Origin: an uncultured Oscillospiraceae bacterium
Lineage (GTDB): Bacteria; Bacillota; Clostridia; Oscillospirales; Oscillospiraceae
Assembly (NCBI GenBank): GCA_950097245.1
Contig: CATNCS010000018.1
Span: 1 to 37,618 of the forward strand
Reading direction: 5' to 3'
Length of the DNA stretch: 37,618 nucleotides
A program made the translations under genes and the position numbers. This document shows, piece after piece, positions 23,034-29,038 of this stretch (its first letter is position 1; each line of letters opens with the position of its first letter). The notes under the pieces were generated by a model. That model searched no databases. It worked only from the letters and a program-made list of their open reading frames with translations, and was not told where the DNA came from.

Positions 23034-24017
23034 ATGGAGAAGGTCGTAACCGGTGAGATACTGCCAGAGGAGACGGATAAAAAGCGCCCAAAGCTGACAA
23101 TCCCCCGGCAGATTGAATATATGCGGGATGAAAAGGGAATCAAATTCAATCTTGTGACAGAAGATTCCGCCGCAGAATTTTTAAGAAAGAATAACTATTA
23201 TTTTAAGCTGAAGGCCTTTGAGAAGAACTATGAGAAATATGCCAGCGGAGAAAACGCAGGAAAATATTTCGACCTCGAGTTTGCCTATTTGCAGGAGCTT
23301 TCAACCTTGGATATGTATTTGCGGGAACAAATTTTATCCATGACCTTAGACATTGAACATTACCTTAAAGTGCGCCTGTTAAATGATATCTCAGAGAACA
23401 ACGGCGAGGACGGCTATTCAATTGTAGAGAAGTTTTTTGCGTGCCAGCCGGATATATTGCAGGGAATCCAGGACAAACGGAAAAACTCTTACTGTGAGGA
23501 CCTGATCCGTAAATATGTGGACGCATTTGCTGTGTGGAATGTTGTGGAAATCCTTTCTTTCGGCGACTTGCTGGAGCTTTCCGCCCTCTACTATGCCACA
23601 GCGCCAAACAGGGAACCGGCCCCTAATATTGGCAATCTGCGCGTTGTGAAGTTTTTGCGGAACGCAGCCGCCCATAACAACTGCCTTATTAACAATTTAA
23701 GAGACAATTCCGGGCAGGGGTTTCCGCAGAATCGGGAAGCGAACACCTTTGTGGGCAAAATTCCGGATATCTCCAATAAAGTACGGATTAAAAAAATGGG
23801 AAACAGATTTATTCACGACTTTGTAACCATGCTCTGTTGCTTTCATACAATTGTAAGTAGTGACAAGGTAAAACAGCACCAAATGCAAAAAATAAAGGGC
23901 CTGCTGGATGGGCGGTTCACAAAGCACAGCGAATATTTTTCCAAAAATCAACTGCTTGTTTCCAATTATGAGTTTTCTAAAAAAGTGGTTGACAAATTTG
24001 CCGGGATGTGCATATAA
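23034..24017 (+). CDS. AbiD/AbiF-type abortive infection protein (Abi_2, HEPN)
   Basis: This 327-residue protein, clearly AT-rich against its roughly 60% GC neighbours, suggests transfer. The N-terminal TIPRQIEYMRDEKGIKF, AAEFLRKNNYYFKLKAFEKNYEKY is the Abi_2 signature. A central helical region with LREQILSMTLDIEHYLKVRL precedes R209-NAAA-H214-N, which fits the catalytic RX4H of HEPN ribonucleases. The family is known from lactococcal AbiD/AbiF phage-abortive systems. The start is ATG 23034 behind AAAGGAGG; a TTG eight codons upstream would place that ribosome site inside the gene. It begins 31 bases after recR and may share its transcript. A small-RNA gene overlaps its 3' end. Confidence 0.87.
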   Translation: MEKVVTGEILPEETDKKRPKLTIPRQIEYMRDEKGIKFNLVTEDSAAEFLRKNNYYFKLKAFEKNYEKYASGENAGKYFDLEFAYLQELSTLDMYLREQILSMTLDIEHYLKVRLLNDISENNGEDGYSIVEKFFACQPDILQGIQDKRKNSYCEDLIRKYVDAFAVWNVVEILSFGDLLELSALYYATAPNREPAPNIGNLRVVKFLRNAAAHNNCLINNLRDNSGQGFPQNREANTFVGKIPDISNKVRIKKMGNRFIHDFVTMLCCFHTIVSSDKVKQHQMQKIKGLLDGRFTKHSEYFSKNQLLVSNYEFSKKVVDKFAGMCI

Positions 24018-24018
24018 T
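23989..24018 (+). promoter_or_regulatory. Promoter at the end of the abi gene, driving a small RNA
   Basis: Consensus TTGACA at 23989-23994, 18 bases, perfect TATAAT at 24013-24018. The -35 lies in the last codons of the abi gene and the -10 spans its stop, so promoter and coding region overlap. Confidence 0.75.
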
Positions 24019-24024
24019 AACGGT

Positions 24025-24087
24025 GTAGCTCAAAAGGATAGTTAGGTATCCTTTCCAGGGACTGGTGCCTGCACCGGTCCCGTTTTT
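24025..24087 (+). ncRNA. Small RNA associated with the Abi_2 HEPN gene
   Basis: A predicted transcript of about 63 bases starts seven bases after a perfect -10. It has a short single-stranded 5' end (GTAGCTCA). Hairpin 1 is AAAGGATA-GTTAGG-TATCCTTT (24033-24054, eight perfect pairs), and hairpin 2 is the terminator GGGACTGGTGC-CT-GCACCGGTCCC (24058-24081) followed by GTTTTT. There is no ribosome site or ORF. The compact two-hairpin design and its location suggest a dedicated partner or antitoxin RNA for the HEPN protein; that is inference supported by what I recall of AbiF-ncRNA systems. Confidence 0.65.
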
Positions 24088-24093
24088 CTGTAA

Positions 24094-24123
24094 AAAATGC
24101 CCGGCCTGCGCCGGGCATTTTGT
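24094..24123. terminator. Bidirectional terminator
   Basis: AAAATGCCCGGC-CTGC-GCCGGGCATTTT, directly at the stop codon of the reverse-strand gene 24124-24645. Confidence 0.85.
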
Positions 24124-24645
24124 CTATTCTTCTGTGCCGGAGGCGGCCTCGCCGGAGCCCTCGGTCTCTGCTCCGCCGTTTTTGTCCTCCTCGTCCAGAA
24201 CGCTTTCGCACTCCTTCTCGTCCTTTTTGGGCGGCTTGCGCAAGGCCATAGCGATCTTATAGCCCTCCGGGTCGTTCTCCATCAGGTACTGCTCGTCCTC
24301 CGGAGGAATCTTCTTGCCTTTCATGAGGCGCATGGCGATCTCCAGGCACTTCATCTGGGTCTTCAGCTGCTGAGACAGGGCGTCCAGCTCCTCTTCCTCG
24401 GCGCTGTTTCCGTCCAGCATGTCCAAAATGCCCTCAGACTGCTCTCTCTTGTCCCCGGGCCGGGTCACAAGGGCCCGTATCTGGGCGCTCTGCTCCTCCA
24501 TCCGCTCCACCCACTGCCGGGACAGCTCCACCCGGTCTGCGGCGGGGCGGACAGCGCTGTCCGCCGGAGCGCTCTCTGTCTTCCTCGCCGGTCGGGCGGC
24601 GGAAAAGCCGGTGTTTTCTCCCCGCAATACGCGCTGTATCTCCAT
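24124..24645 (-). CDS. Hypothetical charged helical protein
   Basis: This 173-residue soluble protein has no signal peptide or membrane segment. The central part (about 40-140) is strongly helical and probably coiled-coil (SRQWVERMEEQSAQIRALV; LDALSQQLKTQMKCLEIAMR) with a conserved-looking KGKKIPPEDEQYLMENDPEGYKIAM. The C-terminal 30 residues are acidic and low complexity. I do not recognise the family. AAAGGAGG precedes the ATG. It is the second gene of a two-gene operon with the 105-residue protein upstream (15-base gap), which has a similar LxLQQKCQDIAALMM helix, so the two may be partners or distant relatives. Confidence 0.75.
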   Translation of the reverse strand: MEIQRVLRGENTGFSAARPARKTESAPADSAVRPAADRVELSRQWVERMEEQSAQIRALVTRPGDKREQSEGILDMLDGNSAEEEELDALSQQLKTQMKCLEIAMRLMKGKKIPPEDEQYLMENDPEGYKIAMALRKPPKKDEKECESVLDEEDKNGGAETEGSGEAASGTEE

Positions 24646-24660
24646 AGCCGCTGCCTCCTT

Positions 24661-24978
24661 TTATTCCTCCTCCAGCTCATCCACCATCATCAGGGCGGCG
24701 ATGTCCTGACACTTCTGCTGGAGCTTCAGCCACCGGGATCTGGCCTCCCGCTCCTCCTCCGTCCCGCCGCTGTCCGTAAGCGCTGAGACATCCCTCGGCA
24801 TACGCGCTCTGGCGGCCTTCTCATACAGGGCCATGGCCTCCTCCACCTTCTCCTCCTCTTCCCGCTCCTCAAATCTTCGGACTGCCTCAAAGCGGTCGAC
24901 GGAGCTGTGGCCCTCCCGGTCCGGAGCCGGGGCCGGAGCGGCAGGGGCCTTGCCCTCCACGGTATCGAGAATCTCCAC
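24661..24978 (-). CDS. Hypothetical small acidic helical protein
   Basis: 105 residues from GTG 24978, which is chosen because AAAGGAGG ends six bases upstream; the frame is open far beyond but that stretch is antisense to sfsA. An N-terminal Ala/Pro-rich segment (APAAPAPAP) is followed by a glutamate-rich helix (RFEEREEEEKVEEAMALYEKAARARM) split by few breaks and a C-terminal helix WLKLQQKCQDIAALMMVDELEEE. No known domain is recognised. It shares an operon and a helix motif with the 173-residue gene downstream. Confidence 0.7.
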   Translation of the reverse strand: MEILDTVEGKAPAAPAPAPDREGHSSVDRFEAVRRFEEREEEEKVEEAMALYEKAARARMPRDVSALTDSGGTEEEREARSRWLKLQQKCQDIAALMMVDELEEE

Positions 24979-25000
24979 ACAGACCCTCCTTTCTGTTCTT

Positions 25001-25029
25001 ACAATAGAACTATCGGCAGATCTGTCCAA
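25001..25029 (-). promoter_or_regulatory. Promoter of the two-gene hypothetical operon
   Basis: Reverse strand TTGGAC (25024-25029), 17 bases, TATTGT (25001-25006), starting 12 bases beyond the sfsA stop. Confidence 0.6.
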
Positions 25030-25040
25030 AACTTTAGTCC

Positions 25041-25733
25041 CTACAGCCGCACCGGGATTTTCCCTCCTGCCAGCAGCCGTCCCGGCTCCACGGCGCACTC
25101 CAGGGCCAGCACCGCCACGCCGGCCCGGGCGGCCCTTCGCAGGGCTTCGCCGAACGCCGGGTGGGTGGCGTCGTTGGGCTCCACATGGTCCATCCCCGCC
25201 ATCTGGACAATGAAGCACACCCCGGCCTCATAGCCCGCCTCACGGGCGGCGATGAGCTCCTCCAGGTGCTTCACCCCCCGGAGGGTGGGGGCGTCGGGGA
25301 AGCGGGCCACGCTGTCCCGCTCCAGGGTGACCCCTTTCACCTCCCAGAAGCCCCGGCGGGGGCCGTACTCCCAGTAGAAGTCGAACCGGGAGCTGCCATA
25401 GGCCGTCTCCGGCCGCAGGAGGGTGGGGACAAAGCCCAGTCCCCCCGCCGCCGCCCACTCCCCAAATACACGGTTGGGGGCCTGGGAGTCCATGTTGATA
25501 AGCAGGGGGCCGCCCTTCCGCTCCTTCTCCACGGCGATGAGGTCGTACTGCGTCTTTCGGGCGGGGTTGGCGCTCTCCTCCAGCCACACCGTCACCCCGG
25601 GGAGGAGCAGCTCCCGGCACCGGCCTGTGTTCTTCACGTGGCAGACCTCCAGCCGGCCCTCCACCTCCACATGGGCGATAAATCGGTTGGGCCGGGCCCG
25701 AAAAACGCCCGGCAAAATTTTTCTGTAGACCAT
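25041..25733 (-). CDS. sfsA: SfsA-family nucleic-acid-binding protein/nuclease
   Basis: 230 residues from ATG 25733, supported by CAGGAGAA; an ATG ten codons upstream abuts the repeat and has no ribosome site. E. coli SfsA has 234 residues. Visible family features are the OB-like N-terminal FRARPNRFIAHVEV, VKNTGRCRELL, and the nuclease-like core RFDFYWEYGPRRGFWEVKGVTLERD with acidic/lysine residues of a PD-(D/E)xK-like site, followed by FPDAPTLRGVKHLEEL. Originally named sugar fermentation stimulation protein; a DNA/RNA nuclease role is proposed for the family. The family 1 repeat copy 4 lies directly upstream. Confidence 0.92.
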   Translation of the reverse strand: MVYRKILPGVFRARPNRFIAHVEVEGRLEVCHVKNTGRCRELLLPGVTVWLEESANPARKTQYDLIAVEKERKGGPLLINMDSQAPNRVFGEWAAAGGLGFVPTLLRPETAYGSSRFDFYWEYGPRRGFWEVKGVTLERDSVARFPDAPTLRGVKHLEELIAAREAGYEAGVCFIVQMAGMDHVEPNDATHPAFGEALRRAARAGVAVLALECAVEPGRLLAGGKIPVRL

Positions 25734-25763
25734 CTTGCTATTTCTCCTGTTTCCCGATATCAT

Positions 25764-25830
25764 GTAGGGGCGGATATCATCCGCCCGAAAACGGGCCGAT
25801 AACCGGCGGGCGCATAATATGTGCCCCTAC
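25764..25830. repeat. Palindromic repeat family 1, copy 4
   Basis: GTAGGGGCGGATATCATCCG...GCGCATAATATGTGCCCCTAC, 67 bp, between the divergent sfsA and EamA-transporter genes. The left arm uses the GGCGGATATCATCCGCC core also seen in copy 6, the right arm the GGGCGCATAATATG core of copy 1. Arms are thus modular. Confidence 0.8.
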
Positions 25831-25864
25831 ATCATACCCCATTCACGAAAGCGAGACAACCCCC

Positions 25865-26740
25865 ATGAAAAAAGCCTACCTGCAAATCATTGCCGCCGCC
25901 GCCCTGTGGGGGTGCATCGGTCTGTTTTTAAAGCTGCTCACCGCCGCCGGGCTCACCTCCATGGAGGGGGTGGCCCTGCGCGCCCTGGCGGGCTGTGTCA
26001 GCTATGGGCTCTTCCTGTTTTTCACTGACAGAAAAGCCCTGTTTATCGTACCGGGAGACTGGTACTATTTCTTCGGCACCGGGGTGTGCTCCCTGCTGTT
26101 TTTCAACTGGTGCTACTTCAACGCCATCACCCGCAGCTCCATGTCGGTGGCGGCGGTGCTGCTGTACACCTCCCCGGTGTTCGTCATCCTCATGTCCGCC
26201 CTGTTCTTCCGGGAGAAGATTACTCCTGTGAAGACGGCCGCCCTGGCGGTTACCTTCGCCGGCTGCGCCCTGGTGACGGGACTGTTCCCCCTGGGACAGG
26301 AGACCGTCTCCCTGCCGGTGGTCTTCTTCGGCCTGGGCTCCGGCTTTGGCTACGCCCTGTACTCTATTTTCGGCAAATTCGTGCTGAACAAATACACCCC
26401 CGCTACCGTCACCTTCTACACTATCCTGTTCTGCGCTCTGTTCTCACTGCCCCTGTCGGGGCTTCAGAACAATCTGTCCGCCCTGGGGGACTGGCGGGCC
26501 TGGGCGGGGGCGCTGGGGACGGGGGTGCTGTGCTGCGCCCTGCCCTACCACCTGTACACCGCCGGCCTTCGGGAGGCCGAGCCGGGCCGGGCGGCTATCC
26601 TGGCCACCGTCGAACCCCTTGTGGCCGCCGGACTGGGCATCCTGCTCTTCCACGAGGCGGTCACTCCCTGGAAGCTGCTGGGTATGGCCGCCATTCTGGG
26701 GGCGGTGGGACTGCTGAACCTGCCGGGAGAAAAACCGTAG
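25865..26740 (+). CDS. EamA/DMT-family transporter
   Basis: This 291-residue protein has ten hydrophobic segments in two EamA halves (about 5-135 and 150-287), each starting with a small-residue-rich helix (AAAALWGCIGLFLKLL; FGLGSGFGYALYSIFGK). It is a drug/metabolite exporter of RhaT/YdcZ type, substrate unknown. The second half ends EPLVAAGLGILLFHEAVTPWKLLGMAAILGAVGLL split as in the family. The ATG has only a weak ribosome site (AAGCGAG). The stop TAG lies in the GTAG that opens family 1 repeat copy 5, giving a C-terminus GEKP. Confidence 0.92.
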   Translation: MKKAYLQIIAAAALWGCIGLFLKLLTAAGLTSMEGVALRALAGCVSYGLFLFFTDRKALFIVPGDWYYFFGTGVCSLLFFNWCYFNAITRSSMSVAAVLLYTSPVFVILMSALFFREKITPVKTAALAVTFAGCALVTGLFPLGQETVSLPVVFFGLGSGFGYALYSIFGKFVLNKYTPATVTFYTILFCALFSLPLSGLQNNLSALGDWRAWAGALGTGVLCCALPYHLYTAGLREAEPGRAAILATVEPLVAAGLGILLFHEAVTPWKLLGMAAILGAVGLLNLPGEKP

Positions 26741-26806
26741 GGGCGGATACTGTCCGCCTCCTGCCCTGCGACCCGTAATATGCGGGCGGGTAATACCCGC
26801 CCCTAC
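26737..26806. repeat. Palindromic repeat family 1, copy 5
   Basis: GTAGGGGCGGATACTGTCCGC...GCGGGTAATACCCGCCCCTAC, 70 bp. Its first GTAG carries the stop codon of the EamA gene, and it ends 20 bases before the HD-hydrolase start. Confidence 0.85.
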
Positions 26807-26825
26807 AGAAGAAAGGAGAAAACAT

Positions 26826-27410
26826 ATGTCCTGCAAGGAAGAATTCATTGAGATTTTCAAGGCCAATATCACCCGGGAGGGGGCCGACAAGCTGCTGGAC
26901 TACCTGGAGCACAAGAGCGACTTCTTCACCGCCCCCGCCTCCGCCCGCTACCACGGGGCCTACGAGGGCGGGCTGTGCGAGCACAGCCTGAACGTGTACC
27001 ACTGCCTGGTGGACTACCTTCAGCGGGAGCGGGTGCAGGAGCTGTACGGCCTGGACTACAGCGACGAGTCCATCGCCATTGTGGCCCTGTGCCACGACTT
27101 CTGCAAAATCGGCTGCTATAAAAAGACCTTCCGCAACGTGAAGGACGACGCCACCGGCCAGTGGACCAAGGTGCCCTCCTACACCTTCGACGACCCCCTG
27201 CCCTACGGCCACGGGGAGAAGAGCGTGTACATCACCAACGGCTTTATCCGCCTCACCCGGGAGGAGGCCATGGCCATCCGCTGGCATATGGGCTTCTCCG
27301 GTCCCGAGGACAACCGCACCGTGGGCCAGGCACTGCGGATGTACCCCCTGGCCTTCGCCCTGGCTACCGCCGATTCGGAGGCGTCCTACTTCCTGGAGAA
27401 CGACGAATAA
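26826..27410 (+). CDS. HD-domain hydrolase
   Basis: This 194-residue protein has the metal-dependent phosphohydrolase HD signature: H53 in GGLCEHSLNVY, H90-D91 in ALCHDFCKIGCY, H129 and H154 as further likely ligands, and D183 in TADSEAS. Members of this superfamily cleave phosphate or phosphodiester bonds of nucleotides or act on RNA; the substrate here is not evident. The length and single-domain layout resemble stand-alone HD proteins found in many Firmicutes and some phages. AGAAAGGAG precedes the ATG. The gene sits between a family 1 and a family 2 repeat, so it is likely its own unit. Confidence 0.85.
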   Translation: MSCKEEFIEIFKANITREGADKLLDYLEHKSDFFTAPASARYHGAYEGGLCEHSLNVYHCLVDYLQRERVQELYGLDYSDESIAIVALCHDFCKIGCYKKTFRNVKDDATGQWTKVPSYTFDDPLPYGHGEKSVYITNGFIRLTREEAMAIRWHMGFSGPEDNRTVGQALRMYPLAFALATADSEASYFLENDE

Positions 27411-27413
27411 TAA

Positions 27414-27554
27414 AAAAGCCTCCCTTCGCAAAGGGAGGTGGCATTTACGAAGTAAATGACGGAGGGTTTTCCTGATCGAAACGCGTTTCTCTCTGCTAAG
27501 GGAAAACCCCCACCCGGCTTCGCCGGGAGCCCCCTTTCCGAAGGGGGCCTTTTT
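27414..27554. repeat. Palindromic repeat family 2, copy 1
   Basis: AAAGCCTCCCTTCGCAAAGGGAGG starts the element (first 24 bases form hairpin 1). Then come GGAGGGTTTTCC, a variable centre, GGAAAACCCCCA, hairpin CCCGGCTTCGCCGGG, and the closing hairpin GCCCCCTTTCCGAAGGGGGC with TTTTT. It lies between the converging HD-hydrolase and queT genes and would act as a bidirectional terminator. Confidence 0.85.
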
Positions 27555-27558
27555 GTAC

Positions 27559-28086
27559 TCAAATGCGGGTCAGCTTCTGCTTTTGGGCGTAAGGCCGCAG
27601 GACGGGAACCTTGGGCAGGGCGAACAGCAACAGGGTGCCCAGCACATAGCAGGCCAGTGCCTCACCGGGGATAAAGGTGCCTACATTGAACCCGCATGCC
27701 GCCCAGAAGGCGGGATTCACAGCCCCCACCTCTGTCCAGGCCCATATGGGGGGCAGGATAACAGCGTTGACCAGGATAGGGGGCAGGGCCGCCAGATACC
27801 AGCGGGGCATTTTCATGGTGAGCCAGGCGGCGATGGCGGTGGCCAGCGTGCCGAAGACCATGTCCAGAGGGCCGTACAGAGAGAGTAGATTGGTGAGGAA
27901 GCACCCAACAACCAGTCCCGGAGCGGCGGCCGGGAACACAAAGGGAAGGACGGTGAGGGCCTCGGCAAAGCGGCACTGGACTGGCCCGAAGGTCAGACCG
28001 AAGATGTTCCCGAAATACCCCATCACGGCGTACAGCGCCGCCACCATGGCGGCCAGAGTCAGGTCACGGACAGTAAATTTGCGCAT
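27559..28086 (-). CDS. queT: QueT family transporter (queuosine precursor ECF substrate-binding component)
   Basis: This 175-residue integral membrane protein has five to six hydrophobic helices and matches the QueT family (TLAAMVAALYAVMGYF; FGPVQCRFAEALTVLPF; GCFLTNLL; FGTLATAIAAWLT). The QCR-AE motif near residue 37 is a strong family mark. QueT is the S component that gives an energy-coupling-factor transporter its specificity for queuosine precursors such as preQ0/preQ1 or queuine; the shared ECF ATPases are not in this window. The ATG follows GGAGG. The leader of about 100 bases is structured. Confidence 0.9.
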   Translation of the reverse strand: MRKFTVRDLTLAAMVAALYAVMGYFGNIFGLTFGPVQCRFAEALTVLPFVFPAAAPGLVVGCFLTNLLSLYGPLDMVFGTLATAIAAWLTMKMPRWYLAALPPILVNAVILPPIWAWTEVGAVNPAFWAACGFNVGTFIPGEALACYVLGTLLLFALPKVPVLRPYAQKQKLTRI

Positions 28087-28223
28087 AAAAAAACCTCCAT
28101 TTTTTGTTTAGAGAACGGCGGCAGACCGCCGAACGAACACCGGATTGAAAAATTTTCCGGCGCTTGGACGAGATGGTACAAACTCGTCAGAGGTATTGTA
28201 GCACAACAGGGACGGTTTGTCCA
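28087..28223 (-). promoter_or_regulatory. queT promoter and structured leader
   Basis: Reverse strand TGGACA (28218-28223), 17 bases, TACAAT (28195-28200). The leader of about 100 bases holds three hairpins: GACGA/TCGTC, CGCCGGA/TCCGGTG and GGCGG-TCT-CCGCC, before AAAAAATGGAGG. Regulation by a queuosine precursor would be natural, but I cannot fit a known preQ1 class. Confidence 0.5.
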
Positions 28224-28255
28224 GCCTTGCGTTCTCACTGGGAAGGGCGTAAAAT

Positions 28256-28310
28256 GTAAGAAATCCGTAAGAGAAACCCCACGGACTTTGTAAGAAACTT
28301 CTGTTATTCT
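28256..28310 (+). promoter_or_regulatory. Promoter region of the two-component operon with 11-bp direct repeats
   Basis: GTAAG half-sites begin at 28256, 28267 and 28290, spaced 11 and 23 bases, the periodicity of OmpR/PhoB-type binding sites. TATTCT at 28305-28310 could be the -10; no good -35 is present. Autoregulation by the adjacent OmpR-family regulator is a reasonable inference. Confidence 0.45.
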
Positions 28311-28342
28311 GGTCCCAGCGAACGAGGGGAGGAGCAAACCCG

Positions 28343-29038
28343 ATGAACGAGACGATTTTGGTGGTGGACGACGACCGGGAGATTGTGGGCGCCATCGCCG
28401 CCGCTTTGGAAAAGGAGGGCTACCGGGTCCTCCGGGCCTACGACGGCATGGAGGCGCTGGACAGAGCCCTGGACCCCGACCTGCGGCTGATTCTCATGGA
28501 CGTGATGATGCCCAGGCTGGACGGGCTGTCCGCCGTGCTGCGCATCCGGGAGCGGCGGAACCTGCCGGTGATTGTGCTGTCGGCCAAGAGCGAGGAGAGC
28601 GACAAGGTGCTGGGGCTGTCCATGGGGGCGGACGACTACGTGACCAAGCCCTTCAGCATGGGGGAACTGACCGCCCGGGTGCGCAGCCAGCTGCGGCGGT
28701 ACACCAGCCTGGGGGACGTGAACACCGCCCCCGCCGGCATGATCGTCAACGGCCGCCTGGCCTACGACCCGTCCAACCGGGAGCTGACAGCGGACGGCGA
28801 GCCGGTACGCCTGACCAACATCGAAACGGGCATTGTGGACCTGCTCATGCGCAACCTGGGCCGGGTGTTCCCCGCGGAGGAAATTTACCGACGGGTGTGG
28901 GGAGAGGAAGCCTGGTCCTCCGAGGGCACGGTGATGGTCCACATCCGGCGCATCCGGGAGAAAATCGAGCTCAACCCTCGTGAGCCAGACTATTTAAAGG
29001 TGGTGTGGGGCATTGGATACAAAATGGAAAAAAAGTAA
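28343..29038 (+). CDS. OmpR-family response regulator
   Basis: This 231-residue protein has an N-terminal receiver domain (1-120) with acidic pocket DDD at 10-11, phosphoacceptor D53 in LMDVMMPRLDG and K105 region GADDYVTKPFS, then a winged-helix DNA-binding domain (about 130-228) ending VWGEEAWSSEGTVMVHIRRI, REKIE, VVWGIGYKM. It activates or represses genes when phosphorylated by the histidine kinase encoded immediately downstream, whose start overlaps this gene by 26 bases. The ATG follows GGGGAGGAG. Targets are unknown; VanR/PhoP-like members of this type often act on envelope genes. Confidence 0.95.
   Translation: MNETILVVDDDREIVGAIAAALEKEGYRVLRAYDGMEALDRALDPDLRLILMDVMMPRLDGLSAVLRIRERRNLPVIVLSAKSEESDKVLGLSMGADDYVTKPFSMGELTARVRSQLRRYTSLGDVNTAPAGMIVNGRLAYDPSNRELTADGEPVRLTNIETGIVDLLMRNLGRVFPAEEIYRRVWGEEAWSSEGTVMVHIRRIREKIELNPREPDYLKVVWGIGYKMEKK

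Noticed and set aside
28087-28188. preQ1 riboswitch upstream of queT
   Set aside because: The context is right but the class I loop and A-rich tail pattern and the class II core are not recognisable.
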